This document shows, piece by piece, positions 1-10,138 of a stretch of DNA of 64,000 nt (its first letter is position 1; every line of letters starts with the position of its first letter). The notes beneath the pieces were generated by a model that saw only the letters and a program-made list of their open reading frames with translations, had not been told where the DNA came from and did no database searches. Both the position numbers and the translations under genes were made by a program. The DNA comes from Henckelia pumila (taxonomy: Eukaryota; Streptophyta; Magnoliopsida; Lamiales; Gesneriaceae), in the NCBI RefSeq assembly GCF_033568475.1, contig NW_027331831.1:1-64000 (forward strand). Reading direction: 5' to 3'.

Positions 1-23
1 CCTCTACTTGCTTTATCATAGTA

Positions 24-308
24 ATGGCCATTGGGAAAATCCTTAGACGCTCCTTATCAGCTGAAAGAAGATCCAACTCCACTGGATCAACTGATGTTCC
101 CAAGGGACATTTGGCTGTTTATGTTGGAGAGAATGAATATAAGCAGCGATTTGTAATCCCAATATCATACTTGAACGACCCATCGTTTCAAGAATTGTTG
201 AATCAGGCCGAAGAAGAATTTGGGTTCAGTCATCCAATGGGTGGACTCACCATTCCCTGCAGTGAAGATATATTTATGGATCTCATCTCTTGCTTGGGAA
301 GAGTGTGA
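24..308 (+). CDS. SAUR family auxin-responsive protein, type A
   Basis: Intronless 94-residue protein of the SAUR family (auxin-inducible domain). Family knowledge: SAURs are small, short-lived, auxin-induced proteins that promote cell expansion, several by inhibiting PP2C.D phosphatases and so activating plasma-membrane H+-ATPases. Seen here: a basic N-terminus ([12 protein letters not shown], residues 1-12), the VPKGH motif (25-29), AVYVGE (31-36), the core [16 protein letters not shown] (40-55), AEEEFGF (62-68) and [15 protein letters not shown] (70-84). The length is typical. The start matches the MAI(R/G) start of every paralogue. Only 23 bp of leader lie inside the window, so its promoter is not visible. 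It is closest to the copy at 1446. Confidence 0.96.
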   Translation: MAIGKILRRSLSAERRSNSTGSTDVPKGHLAVYVGENEYKQRFVIPISYLNDPSFQELLNQAEEEFGFSHPMGGLTIPCSEDIFMDLISCLGRV

Positions 309-1343
309 TCATACATGGTTTTTATTTTTTAATCTTTTGGAGGAATAGTAATTTGTAAACTAGTTAGGAGATTTTCAGTTTTTTTTGGTCGATGAAGACA
401 AAGGTCTACCATATCAAATTATAAATGGAATCAATTATTTTTTAATATATTTGAGCCAATTGTTCAATTCAAAAGCCTCATCTTGTTAATGTTTCTTTAA
501 AATTTTCAACAGGGCATATCATTCATCGGCCTCTCTAATTCTCGTACAGTAAGATATTGGCAGATAACTCCAAAATTATACTATCCCTAAGATCATCCGA
601 AAAGAAAACTATATAATGATTTGTAATCCAAGTATAAGTTTGGTTGTGATGTCTACAAACATTAAGGCCAGTTTTTTTAATTCAAATGCATCATTATCTT
701 ATTCTAGTTGTTAGTTATTTTAATTGCAAGATTCAAGCACACATGTGAAAGAGATTTCATGATTGTTTGTTTTTCTATTGATATGAAGAGATTTAAAGAA
801 AAGTTTGTTATTTATTCCATGAATTTATCAGGACAATTTTAGAATGAGAATATTTTCTCTTTGTTAAAAACATCTTTTAATTCCTCTGCAGTACACCTTG
901 TGCTGCTACCTCGATACACCATGAGAAATATGCAGATTGGATTCCTTTCTGATGAATATACTCACTCACTAATGCATTTTTTTTTATCAAGAACAAAAAT
1001 AATTTCAGATTTCATTTATGCCAAAGAAATACAATACATTTTACAGTTAGTAGAAAAATAAGGACTTAATTAATTACGGGTCCTGCCTGAGTTCATAGGT
1101 GACTAGAATCAGACAGATCAAAGTGATCCAAAGAAATTTTAAGTGATTTGTTTGAGGACCCTTTGATTGTTTGTTGCTGAAATTGGTAGGGAACGATGTC
1201 TCCGACGTGATTTATTTGGTGATTAATGCAAGACAAAATCATGTTAGCCTTCATGTGCTTGTGTTTCTCAAATTTATCTGGTCACTGCTGATTTTTTTGC
1301 CTCTCCACCACTCGATTTGAACTAACATATCTTGAGAGGTATC
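309..1343 (+). other. SAUR spacer with type A promoter
   Basis: Spacer between two SAUR genes. Positions about 720-1060 recur at about 5910-6230, so this is duplicated flank. The short reading frame there is not conserved as protein in the other copy and I do not call it a gene. Positions about 1140-1275 hold the type A upstream block (TTTGAGGACCC, then AGACAAAATCATG and TTCATGTGCTTG), which recurs near 6440, 50310 and 59770. Confidence 0.7.
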
Positions 1344-1351
1344 TATATATA
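1344..1351 (+). promoter_or_regulatory. TATA box of SAUR at 1446
   Basis: TATATATA within ATCTATATATACAG, about 95 bp before the ATG. The same string in the same position precedes the paralogue at 50625. Confidence 0.7.
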
Positions 1352-1445
1352 CAGCACATTACTCACAGCAAACACATCAACAAATCATCAGAAAACTAAC
1401 CTTTCTCACCTTCAAGAAACTTTCCCCTGTTTGCTTTAATAATAA

Positions 1446-1730
1446 ATGGCTATTCGAAAAATTCTTCGACGTTCTTTATCCGCTGAAAGAAGATCCAATT
1501 CCACAGGATCAACTGATGTTCCTAAGGGACATTTTGCCGTCTATGTTGGGGAGACCGAAAACAAGCAACGATTTGTAATACCAATATCATACTTGAACGA
1601 CCCTTCATTTCAAGATTTGTTAAATCAAGCCGAAGAAGAATTCGGGTTCAGTCATCCAATGGGTGGACTCACCATTCCCTGCAATGAAGATATATTTATG
1701 GATCTAATCTCTTGCTTGGGAAAAGTCTGA
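1446..1730 (+). CDS. SAUR family auxin-responsive protein, type A
   Basis: 94 residues, all SAUR landmarks intact: basic start [24 protein letters not shown] (25-36), [16 protein letters not shown] (40-55), AEEEFGF (62-68) and [15 protein letters not shown] (70-84). It is nearly identical to the gene at 24; differences include T-E-N for N-E-Y at residues 37-39 and CNED for CSED. The full 5' leader (ACTCACAGCAAACACATCAAC, then TTCAAGAAACTTTCCCC) is shared with the broken copy at 6705, which looks like a duplicate of this gene. It probably acts in auxin-driven growth like other SAURs; which tissue cannot be told from sequence. Confidence 0.96.
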   Translation: MAIRKILRRSLSAERRSNSTGSTDVPKGHFAVYVGETENKQRFVIPISYLNDPSFQDLLNQAEEEFGFSHPMGGLTIPCNEDIFMDLISCLGKV

Positions 1731-2780
1731 TCATACATGTCTTTTAATTTTTTTATAGGAATAGAAATTACACTTGTATACTAGTTGGATCACGACTAGG
1801 AGATTTTCTCTTTTCCGTCTTCATATCCAGTGTATTGGTACCGGGAGAAGACAAAGGTTTACCATATGAAATTTTAAATGGAAGCAATTCTTGATTATAT
1901 TTGAGCTAATTTTTCAATTCAAAAGCCTGGCCTTGCTTAGTCTTTTTTTAAAAAAAATTCAATGAAGCATATCATAACTATTTTCCGCAAATTGTAAATG
2001 GTTGTGATGTCTGCAAACTACTGCTGCATAACGTTATTCTAAGTTCAGGACCTACTCTAATCTAACAAGAAGATAATGTTCCTTGTACCATTAAGTGGAG
2101 GTAAATACACTAACTCAATTATGTGCTTTAAGCATCATTTTCACTTGTTAATTTTGATAGAAACCTCCACCAATCTGCCTCAGCTTCACTGCAAAGAATG
2201 CCGCATATGACGGTTCATGTACAATCTTATTTTTGTTTGGCACGAACAAGATCACATGTTCAGCATCAAATTTCCAAATCTTGTCTGAGTAATTGAACAT
2301 TTTATAAGTGAGATTTCACTTTTCAGGCCTATATTCGACAGCACAATTTACAGAATTTGTACCAAACAGAGAATTCTGATTCACAATTTGGAGTAAGTTA
2401 CTGTTCTGCTAAACACTCCACATGATAGGATTTTGATTAGCAGACAACAAGATTAAATTTTGGTGGGGTGACTTAACTAATATGCAGATCCAAAGAATCC
2501 CAAGAAATCTTCAAGAGGTTTAGCTTTTTGTAACATGCATGATTTATTTGAGTAGGGTCCTATAGGACTTTGTGGCTGAAGGTGGTGGGGAAAAATGGTT
2601 TGAAATGACAGATGCTTCATGATAATTTATGATGATTGGAAGACAAATTCATGTGATTCTTCATGTGCAATTGTTAGCTTTAATTGGAAGACAAATGCAT
2701 TTGAATTACTTCCACTTGCCTGTTTTTCTGGACCACTATCAAGATTTTAAAGGATAATATAAATGTCAATGATATTCATC
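1731..2780 (+). other. SAUR spacer with type B promoter
   Basis: No gene seen. The second half is the type B SAUR upstream region: GTAGGGTCCTATA near 2555, TGATGATTGGAAGACAAATTC followed by CATGTGATTCTTCATGTGC near 2630-2665, and GGACCACTATCAAGATTTTAAAGG near 2730. The same ordered blocks occur before the copies at 5498, 46288 (partly deleted), 48027, 53640, 58702 and 60553. Confidence 0.7.
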
Positions 2781-2789
2781 TATATATAT
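2781..2789 (+). promoter_or_regulatory. TATA box of SAUR at 2889
   Basis: TATATATAT in the conserved type B string ATTCATCTATATATATTCC, 100 bp before the ATG, followed by TCACTTCCAAGCTTCAAACC, which is repeated before the other type B copies. Confidence 0.72.
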
Positions 2790-2888
2790 TCCTCACTTCC
2801 AAGCTTCAAACCAACTAAGCACTCCTCAAACACTTTTGATTCCAGTTTCCAAAAACCCTTCTTGTATTTCCTACTCTTGCTTCAAGAA

Positions 2889-3173
2889 ATGGCCATTCGA
2901 CAAATTCTGAAACGATCTCTATCAAGTGAGAAAAGTTCTAATTCTACCGGATCAACTGATGTTCCGAAAGGATATTGCGCTGTTTACGTAGGAGAGAGTG
3001 AATATAAGCAACGATTCGTGATTCCTGTATCATTTTTAAACCATCCTTCATTTCAAGGTTTGCTATGCCAAGCTGAAGAAGAATACGGATTTTGCCATCC
3101 GATGGGTGGCCTCACCATTCCTTGCAGTGAAGAATTGTTTGTTGATGTCACCTCTTGCTTGAGAAGAACATGA
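2889..3173 (+). CDS. SAUR family auxin-responsive protein, type B
   Basis: 94 residues: [15 protein letters not shown] start, [12 protein letters not shown] (25-36), [16 protein letters not shown] (40-55), [15 protein letters not shown] (60-74), [19 protein letters not shown] to the end. An in-frame ATG at 2763 would add 42 hydrophobic residues, but it lies upstream of the TATA box and in leader sequence shared with paralogues. I therefore start at 2889, where all type B copies start. Type B differs from type A in having [14 protein letters not shown] and an RR-rich tail. Confidence 0.95.
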   Translation: MAIRQILKRSLSSEKSSNSTGSTDVPKGYCAVYVGESEYKQRFVIPVSFLNHPSFQGLLCQAEEEYGFCHPMGGLTIPCSEELFVDVTSCLRRT

Positions 3174-3802
3174 TGTTTTATTGACTAGATTTTAGTCTTT
3201 TAGAATAGAGACTTATGTATTAGTTAGCTAGTTTGAGGGATTACAGTCTCCATTCAAATTGGTGTATATGTTACTGGAAAAATGTTCGAAATGATGAAAA
3301 CAGCTAGAAAATTTCGGTAATTAATGTGCCAATTTTTTTGTTCCAACGCATTGTCTTGTTCCATACTTTGAATACTTTTTCCAGCACTCCGCAAGGTGTT
3401 TACACACAACTTGAAGTCTTAACTTTAATTTCTGGAACAGATTTAAGTGAATAGATCCAGATCATTTTTTTTATCATCATCCGGATTCATGAAATGCATC
3501 GATTTTTATCAACTTTGAATTATGTAGATGCAATCTAGAACGTAACATGAGACACTGAGAAGCTGAATTAAGTCAATTAACCTTCTTTTTAAGGGGAAAA
3601 AACTTAAAATGTCAGGGAACTCCAAGAATATATAAATAAAACTTAATTTTATTAGAATAGGTCACCCCAACAATACTGGTGGAATCTTTTATCAATATTT
3701 AATTTTATTTCAGGTTTTGCAACTCCAAAACAGTAATATACAATTTACAGTTCATCACACATTATCCATTTCATGTTAGAAAAATTAAGACTTTTATGAT
3801 TA
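3174..3802 (+). other. SAUR 3' flank
   Basis: 3'-UTR-like sequence (TAGATTTTAGTCTTTTAGAATAG, GTTAGCTAGTTTGAGGGAT) shared with the other SAUR 3' ends, then AT-rich DNA. No gene seen. Confidence 0.55.
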
Positions 3803-3874
3803 ATGGGAGGCCTCACCATTCCTCGCAGTGAAGATTTGTTCGTTGATGTCACCTCTCGCTTGAGAAGAACATGA
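3803..3874 (+). pseudogene. SAUR 3' fragment
   Basis: Last 23 codons of a type B SAUR, reading [20 protein letters not shown] then RRT and a stop. It is followed by a normal type B 3' flank. The first three quarters of the gene and its promoter are absent; AT-rich DNA lies directly upstream. The usual Cys of TIPCSE is Arg (CGC for TGC). Fragment of a lost gene copy. Confidence 0.88.
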
Positions 3875-5497
3875 TGTGTTATAAACCAGATTTTAGTCTA
3901 GTAGAAAAGAAATTTGTATACTATTTAGCTAGTTTCAGGATTATTCTTCCCTTTTCTCCTACCACAATCAGAGGTATGATATTGGGAAAAGATTCAAATA
4001 TTATAAATACATGAAAAATTTGGTAATTAACGTGACAACTGTTATATTCAAATGCTTTATCTTGTTGTAGTTAGTATACTTGAGAAGCACTCTGCAAAGT
4101 ATTACATAGAGATGTCAAAGGAGATTTCATGTTGTTTAATAGAAATCTGTAGGCTAGTTAGCTAGTTTGAGGGATTCATGCATGTTTTCCCCCCTCGTTG
4201 AAATTTGTGTGCATGATGTTGGGAAAAGATATGTATCCTCCAAAATACAAAGTTCCAATGTGAAAATATGAACACAATTATGACTGCAAGAAATTTTTTG
4301 GAAATTAGTGAGCTAATACTTGATTCAAAAGCTTTTATCTTATTCTAATTTGTTGCATGTTAGTTCTGTCGGAAGACTCTGCACTCTATTTCATGAAGAT
4401 CATCAGAAAAGCAAAGAAAATCCCAAATACAAATTTAAAATGGTTTTTCATTCAAGATGTAACTTGTGTAGGTGTATTTCTCTTAATTGGTGATTTTTTT
4501 GTTTTCCTAATCGTTGAGTATGTCAATAGGAGAAGACAAAGGTTACTTGCATGAAGTTTTGAAGGCAAGAAAATTCTCATTGATCAGCAGATTTGGACCT
4601 AGAACTTCGCAATATATACGCAAGAATTGATATTTATATCTGGTTGGAGGCTTATCTTAATTCATTCAGACTCCGAAATATAAAGGCCAAGAATGGATTC
4701 GAGAATTAAACTCTTAATTTAATCAGAAAGCAAATAAAACAGAGATTCAATTCAAGAAATATCTCGTTTAGTTTAGTTGTAATTTCCCTACTCTCTACAA
4801 ATGTAAATATTGCACTTAAATTTAATTCCTAACTCATATTCATCATTTAAGACCTCTCAATATTTGTTGAAGAGCAAAAAAACAAGAGTTCGCAGTCGAG
4901 ATTTCAAGCCTCAAATTGTTTTGTGGGGCCGAAGACATCATATTGTCACATACATAAAAAAATCATCTTTGCTTTAAAAAATATATGAGCCATCTAAAAT
5001 TTAGTAATTAGAAGCAAAGAAAGGGGTCACCTTATTATACCAAGCATAGAATTGTGGTTCCAACTTCCTGTTTCTTGATTAGCAGATAACAATGTAAATC
5101 TTGGTGGGGTGACTTAAAATATATCCAGAGTTCCGAGAAATACTTTAGAGGTGTAAGTTGTTGCAACATGATTCATTTGAGTAGGGTCCTATAAAACTTT
5201 GTTGCTGAAGGTGAGAGAGAAAGATGATTTTGACATGACAGAAGCTTCATCATAATTATGATGATTGGAAGACAAATTCATGTGATTCTTCATGTGCTTT
5301 GTAAACTTTAATCTCTGCTAGCTACCTTACATCCACTTGCCTGTTTTTCTAGACCACCTACATAAAATCCGCTAGCTAGCTTCAAACCCACAACTAAGTA
5401 CTCCTCAAACACTTTCTGATTCCAGTTTCAATGCAACTTTCAGTTTCTTCTTGTGTTTCTTGCTCTTGCTTCAGCCAAAAATAGTTTAATACAAGAA
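3875..5497 (+). other. SAUR flanks, duplicated, with type B promoter
   Basis: Several overlapping copies of SAUR 3' flank: TTAGCTAGTTT(G/C)AGG at about 3925 and 4155, and the TTGGGAAAAGAT block at about 3983 and 4221. A type B upstream region from about 5080 leads to the pseudogene at 5498. The short open frame at 4357-4554 has no recognisable domain and overlaps flank sequence conserved near 57660; I do not call it a gene. Confidence 0.6.
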
Positions 5498-5715
5498 ATG
5501 GTCATTCGACAAATGCTTAAACAATCTTTATCAAGTGAGAAAAGATTGAATTCGACAGAATCAGCTGATGTTCCCAAAGGATATATATATTGTCTTGTTT
5601 ACGTGGGGGAGATTGAATATAAGCTAAGATTCGTTTTCCCCATTTCATATTTGAACCATCCTTCATTTTGAGATTTGCTCTTCCAAGCTCAAGATTTCGC
5701 TTGAGCAGAACATGA
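5498..5715 (+). pseudogene. Broken SAUR, type B
   Basis: Starts with MVIRQMLKQSLSSEKR in the usual place, keeps VPKGY and VYVGE (with a small insertion, YIYCL, between them) and the core up to YLNHPSF, then hits TGA at 5669-5671. The AEEEYGF and HPMGG sections are missing. The remnant resumes with the final codons (about 5698-5715, ending AGAACATGA). An internal deletion of about 100 bp therefore removed the C-terminal half. Leader and promoter are still present. Confidence 0.9.
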
Positions 5716-6704
5716 TGCATTATTGACTATGTTTCAGTCTTTTAATTAGAGTAGAAATTCATATGTGAATTAGCTATAGCTTGAGGATTCTAGATTGCTC
5801 ATCCATTCAAATCAATGTTTGTTATTGGGAAAATATTCAAAATTATAAATACACAAGAAAATTTTGGTAACCGCTGTGCCAATTATTTTATTCACATGCA
5901 TCATTATCTTGATAATATAAATTATTTGTCCAACACTTAGCAAGATTTCAAGCACACATGTGAAAATGATTTCATGAGTGTTTGTTTTTCTCATTTATAT
6001 GGAGAGATTAAAAGAAAAGTTTTGTTCTTTACTCCATGAATTATAAGGACAATTTTAGAATGAGACCGTACTTTTTTCTTTGTCAAAAACTTCTTATAAT
6101 TCCTCTGCTGTTCACCTTGTGCTACCTCAATAGACCATGAGAAATATGCAGATTGAATTACTCCCTGATGAACATACTCAATAATGCATTTTTTTTTAAT
6201 CAAGACTAAAATCTATTTGAGATTTCATTTATGCCCCCAGAAAAAAAAAAAAAAAAAACACATTTTAGAGTCCAGCAAACGCTATCCATGTTAACAATGC
6301 AGAGTTCACTCGTTAAATCAAGTATCTGTCACGTTCTCATTTCACATGGCCCTGCCTGAGTTCATCGATGACAAACATTAATTTTAAGCTCCGTACGCGA
6401 CAAGAATTAGACAGATCAAAGGGGTCCAAAGAAGTTTGAAGTGATTTGTTTGAGGACCCTTAGATTGTTTGTTGCTGAAATTGGTAGGGAACGTGATTAT
6501 TTGGTTATTAATGCAAAACAAAATCATGTGTTTCTCAAATTTCTTTGGCCACTACGTACTGATCTATATATTCGCCCCTCCACCACTCGATTCGAACTAA
6601 CATCTTGAAAGATATCTATATACAACGCATTACTCACAGCAAACACATATACAAGTAATCAGAAAACTAACCTTTCACACCTTCAAGAAACTTTCCCCTA
6701 CTTG
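5716..6704 (+). other. SAUR spacer, duplicate of 720-1445
   Basis: Follows the arrangement of the spacer before the gene at 1446, including the leader, with an A-run at 6241-6258. No gene seen. Confidence 0.65.
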
Positions 6705-6912
6705 CTTTGGCTATTCGAAAAATTCTTCGACGTTCTTTATCCGCTGAAAGAAGATCCAATTCCACAGGATCAACTGATGCTCACTGCAGAATTTCTTTCC
6801 ACGTCACACCTCAAATTTACCAATTCGCCTATGCTCTTATGGGCCACACGTGAACGACCCTTCCTTTCAAAAATTGTTAAATCAAGCCGAAGAAGAATTC
6901 GGGTTCAGTCAT
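6705..6912 (+). pseudogene. Broken SAUR, type A, cut by copia A
   Basis: Duplicate of the gene at 1446. The start codon is lost (TTTGGCTATTCG where the paralogue has AATGGCTATTCG). Sequence then matches to ACTGATG at about 6779. About 70 unrelated bases (6780-6849) replace about 75 bases of the VPKG-to-SYL section, and SAUR sequence resumes (GTGAACGACCCTTCCTT through GGGTTCAGTCAT) until 6912. There it is cut off by the LTR of copia A. The 3' end is not found on the far side of the block. Confidence 0.88.
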
Positions 6913-6915
6913 ACT

Positions 6916-7718
6916 TGAACCCGATCTACATACTTGAATTGGGCCTAATGCAGTTGGGCCATAAATAAAGTTATTGGGCCAAGAAACCAAGTTTGGGCCA
7001 AGGAAAGAAAATATGTTGAATGGGCTATCAATCTGTGATGGACTATTAATTCAAAGACTAATAAGGTGGTCTTAGTCTTATGCAAGCTGCAACGGATACA
7101 AGGGATAGAAACAGAAAAGAAGAGAGTTCGAGATTTAGTACATGCCGACCGCAGGGCAGTGCTCTGCGGGTGATGTGTAATCCCATGATTGGTTAAAATT
7201 AATGGGTTCCATGTAAGACCTACTGATTTTAACTAATCATGAGCCGTCACGTCACCCGCAGGGCACTAACTTGCGGGTAGCATCTACTCAACCAGAGTTC
7301 GGATCGAAAAGAAAAGAATACAGAGACCAAGAAGCTGAGGCACTGGTTCTACAAGAGAAATCGAGGGATCAGAGTCTTGATTGGGAATCTTGTATATGTG
7401 TTATAGCTTGGATTAAGAGTTGTATTGTATTTTGAATTGAGATGTAATTTTTTGATTGTGATCAATAAAAGTGGTTATGTTGCTCTCCCGTGGAGTAGGC
7501 TTGGAACATCGGCCAAACCACGTAAATTCGCGTGTTGATTGGATCAAATGTGTTCACTGTTTTGTGAATGTGTGAGTTGTGCGATTGAGTTATAGATTGA
7601 TTGATGCGGTTGTTTCTATTTGAGTTTCTGGAATTGAGTTCTCGAGGTTGTTGGATTGAGTAGATCACGGTCTTGTGTTGAGTGAATTGTTATAGCAAAT
7701 TGATTAGTAATCCCAACA
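6916..7718 (+). repeat. 5' LTR of copia A
   Basis: Interpreted as an LTR because it ends in CCAACA two bases before a primer-binding-site-like TGGCGCCG (7721), followed by the start of a copia gag reading frame. The left edge is the first TG after SAUR homology stops and is approximate. The 3' partner LTR is not in the window, so the boundary cannot be confirmed by comparison. The LTR carries a 144-bp MITE at 7141-7284. Confidence 0.65.
7141..7284. mobile_element. 144-bp inverted-repeat MITE in copia A LTR
   Basis: The two halves are inverted copies over about 60 bp. The left half has CTGCGGGTGATGTG and ATGATTGGTTAAAAT. The reverse complement of the right half has CTGCGGGTGACGTG and ATGATTAGTTAAAAT. 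The element is bounded by TA on both sides (7139-7140 and 7285-7286), which would fit a mariner/Stowaway-type target duplication, but two bases are weak evidence. Confidence 0.75.
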
Positions 7719-7780
7719 AGTGGCGCCGTATGTGGGAAAGGCAAAGGTGGTGGGATCTATGAAGTTTGATATAGAAAAGT
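7719..7780 (+). pseudogene. Copia A primer site and gag start
   Basis: TGGCGCCG at 7721 followed by a short leader and the first gag codons, reading KFDIEK up to the insertion point at 7780. The frame continues at 16867 after the nested Ty3 element, where it reads F-I-G-K-N-D-F-S-L-W. Confidence 0.8.
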
Positions 7781-9837
7781 TGTAACGCCCCGTTTTTATT
7801 TTAAATGAGTTTATTTGAGTTAATCGGAGATTACAGAGTTCACGAGCCGACTTGATTTTGATCAGGGTCCATTTTGCAAATTTTGGAAATTTCAAGGACT
7901 AAAACGCAAATATTGAGTTTTATATATTATCTACACTTAGAATTAAGTTGACAAGTCTCCTCCATCTTCCCCAAGAACGCCTCCTCCATTGAAGCCGATC
8001 CATTGAGCCTCCAAGCTTTCTGAATTCAGTCCGAGCTCGATCCGACCGTTGGAATTTATTTCTAAAGGTAGATTAGTGATCACTGCAACGAGAGCTCCGT
8101 TTTATCGTAAGTCTTTCTACGATTGGATTCATTATAATTTTTGGATGTTGTTAGAATCGCTTGAGATTCGAGTATGTTGTTCTTGGCGGAGTTCTGATCG
8201 TTTATTATCTGTCGGTTTTGAATTTGAGCGTCGTTCGGAATTGTTTTGATTTTCGGAAGCCTTGTTCGAAAATTGGGTTTTGAGATATGTTGGAATTGCC
8301 TTGATATTGTTGTTTTAGCATTGATTCGTATTGATATCGGTATTAAACTGCTGTCTGCGTTTCCGGTTTGTTCAGTTTATAGCCGTTTTGCCGTCGGTTT
8401 GAGTTTTAAGATTTCGAACCATTTGAGTTGTTATACTTTGGGCTTTGAGTTTGTCCGATGATGTTGATCATCTTTTGTCTCCGTACAGTTTCGTTGGAGT
8501 TGTCAAACCCGGAGTTAACAACTGTTGAGCGTCAAGAGTTGGACGAAGATCGGTAATGAGATTACCTTGTACCGTTGTTGTTGTTGTTGGGATTGTTTAG
8601 TTTTTGATTTAAAACTTTGTTGTAGCGTTTCCAGAGTTGGAGCTACGACATTGAAAGGTAAAAGCAGTCATCGTTAGCGGGATAGCATAATCGGGACAGT
8701 TGGTTCTTGAGTTTCCCTTTCAAATCACATATTGCATCAATACTTGTTCTAGCATGTTGAACTCGTATTTTGTTGATTAGTTGAGTTTTGTTATGAGGCT
8801 TATGTCATGTTTTTTGTTATGCATTCATCTTGAGCCAACTTTGATTTTAGCGGGCAGAACCACCCTTTTTGTTTAGACGTTTGGGAACTATGATTGAGTG
8901 GCCTAGGTCGTAGTCATTTCGCCTGGTGCTAGCATACTCATTATAGCTGCTCAAAGTCTAGGGGAGTGGGATACGTGGCACCACCTCAATTGGGAGAGTC
9001 GGTGAGTCGTTACGTGATCTCATCCTTGGGATCCCATAAGCACAGCAGCAATCCCTCGTTTATCAGATTTGATATCCCGATTTAAAGACATGCATTTCAT
9101 TACGTTGATATTGATTACGTATTGTCTGGAAAACATGTTTACTGATTTCATTACTTGTTATGTTTCTTTTACTGGGAGTATCTTTCTCACCGATTTATCC
9201 GGCTGTTGCTTTGTTTTATATGTGTACTTGGCAATAGGTGGGGCAGGATCAAGTCAGCGAAGACCTTCTTAGCAACAAGAGGGAGAGCTAGTAGTGGGAC
9301 TCGGTCTAGGAGTCGTGTCAGCATGTATACCTAGTTTATGTTAGAACATGTTTAGATCTCGAACTTCGTGGTTTATGTTGTATCGATTATGCGAACTTTT
9401 TGGTTGCATGTTCTAGCCTTACGCGTAGTTGATCAACTCTAGTCCTTCATGTATTATTCGGATAATTTGTGATTGTAATGCATGTTGGTATTTCGAATGT
9501 ATTGGACTTGAGTTTCCAGCATGTTTTCTGCTGTTTTTGATTCAGAGCTGTCACCGCTCGATCGGCGAGATTTAACCAATCGAGCGAAGGTCCTTTTGCT
9601 GAGTTTCTGTTTTGAAATTTTGGTGGCCGCTCGATCGGTAAGATCCTACCGATCGAGCGGAGCTGGGAGTTTTCTCTGGCAGTAACTTTTGCTAAGTTGC
9701 TCGCTCGATCGGTTAGATCTTACCGATCGAGCGAGGCAATATTTCAAAAAAAAAAAATTATTGCTTTTAATCTTGGATCTTGAATGCCTTATTATTGTTT
9801 AATCCCGAGATTAGTTGTTTAGAACCGAGATCTCACA
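7781..9837 (+). repeat. 5' LTR of the Ty3 element (2,057 bp)
   Basis: Matches 14803-16866 throughout with scattered substitutions and short indels. It starts TGTAACGCCCC and ends GATCTCACA. Open frames inside it (for example near 8049 and 8246) recur in the other LTR but show no protein family and are not called as genes. Three palindromes lie about 100 bp before its 3' end. Confidence 0.95.
9555..9733. repeat. Array of three 32-bp palindromes in the LTR
   Basis: Palindromes at 9555-9586, 9628-9659 and 9702-9733, each 32 bp, starting 73 and 74 bp apart. The half-site is CGCTCGATCGGTAA or a one- or two-base variant; the middle reads AGATCC, AGATCT or similar. The same array is in the other LTR at 16583-16614, 16656-16687 and 16730-16761. 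Each could form a hairpin. Confidence 0.9.
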
Positions 9838-9842
9838 TTAAG

Positions 9843-9854
9843 TGGTATCAGAGC
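9843..9854 (+). other. Primer binding site
   Basis: TGGTATCAGAGC five bases after the LTR, the usual plant retrotransposon match to the 3' end of initiator tRNA-Met. Confidence 0.9.
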
Positions 9855-10138
9855 GTTAAGATTCTTGGTTGAACTAGAGTGAGTGGGGTAGATCGAGTCT
9901 GCGTGTATTGGCTCCTCGCATGTGTTTGAATTATTTAACAGTGTACTTAATTCCATGCGAGCATGCTTTATTGTTTGAGAATTATTTGAATTACGTGGTT
10001 ATGTGATTTAAATAATAAAGCATGATCTACTTGAGTATATCTGTTTTTGTTATCGACTGGTATCCGGTATTCCAAGCGGTTGTAAGGGCACCGATTGTAG
10101 CAATTGAGATATATCGTGTCCTAACCTTTGATTATCAG

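Noticed and set aside
861..1061. 66-codon open frame in the SAUR spacer
   Set aside because: The duplicated spacer near 6070-6230 has the same DNA with frame-breaking changes, and no domain is visible.
4357..4554. 65-codon hydrophobic open frame
   Set aside because: Lies in SAUR flank sequence whose other copies do not keep the frame.
8049..8461. Open frames in the Ty3 5' LTR, repeated at 15071-15483
   Set aside because: They recur only because the LTR is repeated; no protein family resemblance and no start context.
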